Shown piece by piece: positions 5,583 through 8,183 of a stretch of DNA of 8,183 bases. The position numbers were made by a program, and so were the translations under genes. Numbering within the stretch: position 1 is the first letter of the stretch; each line of letters starts with the position of its first letter. The notes under the pieces are model-generated. The model worked only from the letters and a program-made list of their open reading frames with translations. It did no database searches and had not been told where the DNA came from. Location of the stretch: positions 1-8,183 of the forward strand of contig JAILIO010000266.1 of NCBI GenBank assembly GCA_024695225.1. The letters run 5' to 3'. This DNA comes from Lachnospiraceae bacterium (lineage in GTDB: Bacteria > Bacillota > Clostridia > Lachnospirales > Lachnospiraceae).

Positions 5583-6800
5583 TTATATGATGTAGCTGTT
5601 CGGAGGATCAAGCCAGCTGAGTTTTTCACGATGGATCCAGAATGTTTTTTCTGAGATATTAGATGCCTTTATGCCCCTTACCCCGCCCTGCAGCACCATT
5701 GGGTAGATATTCATATCATATATCCTCTGAAACCGGTCTTGCGGAACAAATCCGTGCTGTTTCAAGGTCACATATGACAAAATATTGTTGGTGGTCAGAT
5801 CTGATATCCCGTCACTGTCCACAAAACTCCGTTCCCGATAATCATCCATAAGCATTTTGATGACTTTATTTCCGGGGGCTGAGCCGAAGCCGCTCCCAAA
5901 GCAAACAAAAAGAGTGCTGTCCATACAGCAGAACCCTTTCTGATAAAGAAGTTCATCCGGTTTTTTCAGCATTTCTATATCTGTATCAAGGTAGATACCG
6001 CCCTCTCTGTAAATGATATCAAATCTCATGAAATCCCCGACGAAACCGTATTTGCCGCGTTCGTATGCTTCGAGGGTATACCGGTTTTTATTTATGTCAT
6101 AGTTTTTTTCATTCCAAAGTTTGAATTCATAATCCGGGCACATCCTGCGCCAGTTGTCTATATTTGCCCTGATGTCGTCCGGCATTTCCCCTCCCACCCA
6201 GATGTAATGGATAACTTTGGGGATCAAAGGGGTGTCGCTCTCTTTTATAATGCGGTCATAGTCAGAGCTGTCCGCAGTCTCTGCCATCACCATGTCGGCA
6301 TCGATCAAAGGGATCTCGCGCTCGCAGGACATTTTCTCCAGCTGCTCTCTGATCTGGTCATGATATGCGCTGACTGAGATAACAAGGCACGGATCTGCTC
6401 TTTTCAGGAAATCCGACGGTGAGATCACAGGATAAGACCTGCAGCCTGAGTGCGGAGGCGTGCCGGAGTGCAGAGTCACAGAATGGGCATCTGTATCATT
6501 ATGAGCATGATGGTCAGGCACAATCTCATCATGATCGCAGGTGCAGACTTGCATTTGCCCGTCAGGGTGGCGCTGATCGATCTCATCCACAGTCCGCATG
6601 TATCCGTCAATCCGCCTGATCACTTTTCCCCACTTGGACTTGTCGTTGTCTATGACGCCGAGCACCCGGTCTCCGAGGCCGTATTCCTCCAGCAGCATGA
6701 GCCACCGTTTGCCTTTATTTCCAGCACCGAAGAGATATACAGGGTTGTCTTTTATAAATGACTTCAGACTGTCTATATCGAAAACCGGCTCTGTTATCAC
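5583..6800 (-). CDS. GT32-like glycosyltransferase with N-terminal Rossmann-like domain
   Basis: Predicted sugar transferase, 405 aa, likely acting on cell-surface glycans; donor and acceptor are unknown. The C-terminal catalytic part (about 192-300) starts IPKVIHYIWVGG, has a conserved WRRMCPDYEFKLWNE stretch, FVGDFMRFDIIYREGG, and the DxD metal/nucleotide-sugar motif D272-T-D274. This is the pattern of the DXD-type glycosyltransferase sugar-binding family (GT32, Och1-like). The N-terminal part (about 17-60) has VYLFGAGNKGKRW and LGVIDNDKSKWG, a Rossmann-like nucleotide-binding fold related to PglD N-termini. It resumes at YPVISPSDFL (123-132) after an inserted segment (86-120) rich in His, Cys and Asp. 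The start is GTG at 6800-6798, fixed by GGAGG (plus-strand CCTCC 6811-6815), 10 bases away. It probably shares a transcript with the helicase upstream. Confidence 0.88.
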   Translation of the reverse strand: MITEPVFDIDSLKSFIKDNPVYLFGAGNKGKRWLMLLEEYGLGDRVLGVIDNDKSKWGKVIRRIDGYMRTVDEIDQRHPDGQMQVCTCDHDEIVPDHHAHNDTDAHSVTLHSGTPPHSGCRSYPVISPSDFLKRADPCLVISVSAYHDQIREQLEKMSCEREIPLIDADMVMAETADSSDYDRIIKESDTPLIPKVIHYIWVGGEMPDDIRANIDNWRRMCPDYEFKLWNEKNYDINKNRYTLEAYERGKYGFVGDFMRFDIIYREGGIYLDTDIEMLKKPDELLYQKGFCCMDSTLFVCFGSGFGSAPGNKVIKMLMDDYRERSFVDSDGISDLTTNNILSYVTLKQHGFVPQDRFQRIYDMNIYPMVLQGGVRGIKASNISEKTFWIHREKLSWLDPPNSYII

Positions 6801-6947
6801 TTGGAAATACCCTCCATTTGCTACCCGTTTATCGCATCCTGCGCATTCTTTGCAGCTGAAGGGTTTATCGCGTTCTGCACATTCATTGCAGCTGACACCT
6901 TCATTATATCCAGCACCTCCATTGCAGCTGACAAGTTTATCGCATCA
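6801..6947 (-). repeat. 36-bp tandem repeat array, recD2-glycosyltransferase spacer
   Basis: In plus coordinates, units lie at 6827-6862, 6863-6898 and 6899-6934. A partial unit from 6935 runs into the helicase stop codon, and a degraded end continues into the glycosyltransferase ribosome site. Conserved blocks are GTTTATCGC near the left of each unit and TTGCAGCTGA near the right; the 6899 unit has lost the first block. Read on the minus strand, the array starts at the helicase stop (ACA TGA TGC GAT AAA). It ends in a worn copy whose ATGGAGG supplies the ribosome site for the GTG start at 6800. All 48 codons between the stop and that GTG are sense codons in the helicase frame. Confidence 0.9.
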
Positions 6948-8183
6948 TGTTTTCTGCTGCAGTCTCTCTTTCAGGAGAGAATTCCTTTTAGTCACCACAA
7001 GATTTCTCACCGCATAGGCAAGGGCTTTCTTCGTACCCACTACGACCAGTCCTTTCTTTGCCCGGGTGATCCCCGTGTAGACAAGATTCCTCTGAAGCAT
7101 TATGTAATGATTCATCATAACCGGCATAACTACAAAGGGGTACTCAGAGCCCTGGGCCTTGTGGATCGTGGTGGCATAAGCATGTACCAGTTCGTCCAGT
7201 TCTGTCAATTCATATTCAACATTTCTTCCGTCAAAGATCACTGTCAGGGTTTTGTCGGTTTCATTCACAGAACCGATGATACCTATATCGCCGTTAAAAA
7301 CATCTTTGTCGTAATTATTTCTGATCTGCATGACTTTGTCCCCGGACCGGTAGGTATACCCCCTGTGGTACAGGCATTCCTTGTGCACGGACACTCTGCC
7401 GCGCCCTCTCATGAACACCTCCTGTTCGGGAGGATTTAACGCTTCCTGCAGGGAGACATTCAGATTGATGGCGCCCACAACTCCCTTCTGCATGGGAGTG
7501 AGCACCTGAATATCGGAAGGATCAACATGATAGTAGGAGGGTAATTTTTCCCTGACCAGATCCACGATCAGCCCTGCCGCCTCATCCGCATCCTCCACCT
7601 CTCTGAAGAAGAAATCAGAGCCTTTGCCGTTGTCGATCTCCGGCATCAGGCCTTTATTTACGCGGTGGGCATTCGTGATGATGCGGCTCTCCTGAGCCTG
7701 CCGGAATATCCTGGTGAGGCGCACCACAGGGAACACCCCGGAATCGATGATGTCCCTCAGGACATTTCCGGCGCCCACAGATGGAAGCTGATCTATATCG
7801 CCCACCAGTATCAGCCGCATGGAAGGGGGGATAGCCTTCAGCAGTGCATTCATAAGGATAATGTCTATCATTGAACACTCGTCAACGATCAGCACATCTC
7901 CCTCCAGCGGATTTTCTTCGTTTTTCTGGTAGCCTTCCGGGGGTTTGAATTCCAGCAGCCTGTGGAGCGTCTTTGCCTCCATTCCCGTGGCTTCTGTCAT
8001 ACGCTTGGCTGCGCGTCCCGTGGGCGCTGCCAGCAGGATCTTCAACCCGTACGCCTTATACGCGGCAATAATACCGTCTGTGGTGGTGGTCTTCCCAGTG
8101 CCGGGGCCTCCTGTCAGGACCATGACTTTGGAGGATGCGGCTTTTCTGATGGCATCACCCTGGATCTCGTCGTACTCCATGCC
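6945..8183 (-). CDS. recD2: RecD2-family ATP-dependent DNA helicase, 5' partial
   Basis: C-terminal portion (about 412 residues in the window) of a superfamily 1B 5'-3' DNA helicase related to RecD of exonuclease V, which in RecBC-lacking Firmicutes acts alone in DNA repair and recombination. Seen in order, counted from the Met at 8180: YDEIQGDAI (Q-motif region), Walker A GGPGTGKTT (24-32, Lys30), motif Ia APTGRAAKRM, Walker B VLIVDECSM, motif III LVGDIDQLPSVGAG, the RIFRQAQESRI segment, an SH3-like insert region (YRSGDKVMQIRNNYDKDVFNGD), motif V YATTIHKAQGSEY and motif VI LVYTGITRAKK. The family is usually about 720-850 aa, so roughly the N-terminal half lies beyond the right edge. The frame is open through the last base, so Met at 8180 is not taken as the start. 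The stop TGA is at 6947-6945. Confidence 0.93.
   Translation of the reverse strand, partial: GMEYDEIQGDAIRKAASSKVMVLTGGPGTGKTTTTDGIIAAYKAYGLKILLAAPTGRAAKRMTEATGMEAKTLHRLLEFKPPEGYQKNEENPLEGDVLIVDECSMIDIILMNALLKAIPPSMRLILVGDIDQLPSVGAGNVLRDIIDSGVFPVVRLTRIFRQAQESRIITNAHRVNKGLMPEIDNGKGSDFFFREVEDADEAAGLIVDLVREKLPSYYHVDPSDIQVLTPMQKGVVGAINLNVSLQEALNPPEQEVFMRGRGRVSVHKECLYHRGYTYRSGDKVMQIRNNYDKDVFNGDIGIIGSVNETDKTLTVIFDGRNVEYELTELDELVHAYATTIHKAQGSEYPFVVMPVMMNHYIMLQRNLVYTGITRAKKGLVVVGTKKALAYAVRNLVVTKRNSLLKERLQQKT

Noticed and set aside
6945..6947. Selenocysteine reading of the recD2 TGA
   Set aside because: RecD2 proteins normally end near this point, no clear SECIS-like hairpin is visible, and read-through would fuse a helicase to a glycosyltransferase.
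6803..7439. Long plus-strand open frame with FIAS/FIAADT repeats opposite the recD2 and spacer region
   Set aside because: It is the antisense of the clearly conserved RecD2 helicase, and its repeats are just the 36-bp array read on the other strand.

Overview
The window looks like chromosomal DNA from a low-to-mid GC Gram-positive Clostridia, most likely a Lachnospiraceae relative. The evidence is strong GGAGG ribosome sites, a CsoR-controlled copper exporter, a lipobox lipoprotein, and a surface Ig-like repeat domain of the type common in that family. The assignment is an inference from gene content; no marker gene is present.

Plus strand, left to right: the end of a sensor histidine kinase gene (to 1034, 5' end outside the window); a spacer holding a near-ideal promoter with two CsoR-type palindromes (1147-1205) and a leader of about 160 nt; csoR (1341-1646); a 35-bp tandem repeat array filling the csoR-copA spacer (1636-1860); and copA (1876-4611). 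CopA is a P1B-1 Cu(I)-exporting ATPase. Its C-terminus carries a four-copy cysteine repeat linker and then a complete CopZ-like HMA domain. That domain has its own Shine-Dalgarno sequence and in-frame ATG (4405).

Minus strand, right to left: the C-terminal part of a RecD2-type helicase (5' end outside the window, stop at 6945); a 36-bp tandem repeat array filling the spacer; a two-domain glycosyltransferase (6800-5583) with a His/Cys/Asp-rich insertion; a short non-coding stretch (5485-5582); a remnant of an Ig-like surface protein (about 5430-5152); and a small lipoprotein gene (5146-4616). The lipoprotein gene converges on copA with only 4 bp between the two stop codons.

The copper module should work as follows, from family knowledge. 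Apo-CsoR sits on the promoter, Cu(I) releases it, and CopA pumps Cu(I) out. The HMA domains, and possibly a separately translated CopZ-like protein, deliver copper to the pump.

The least expected signal is structural. At three same-strand junctions (csoR>copA, copA body>CopZ-like domain, recD2>glycosyltransferase) a private minisatellite (35, 48 and 36 bp) starts at or next to the 3' end of the upstream coding unit. In each case it ends at or shortly before the ribosome-binding site of the next one. At the copA/CopZ junction the unit is a multiple of three and open, so the two proteins are fused through a cysteine-bearing repeat linker.
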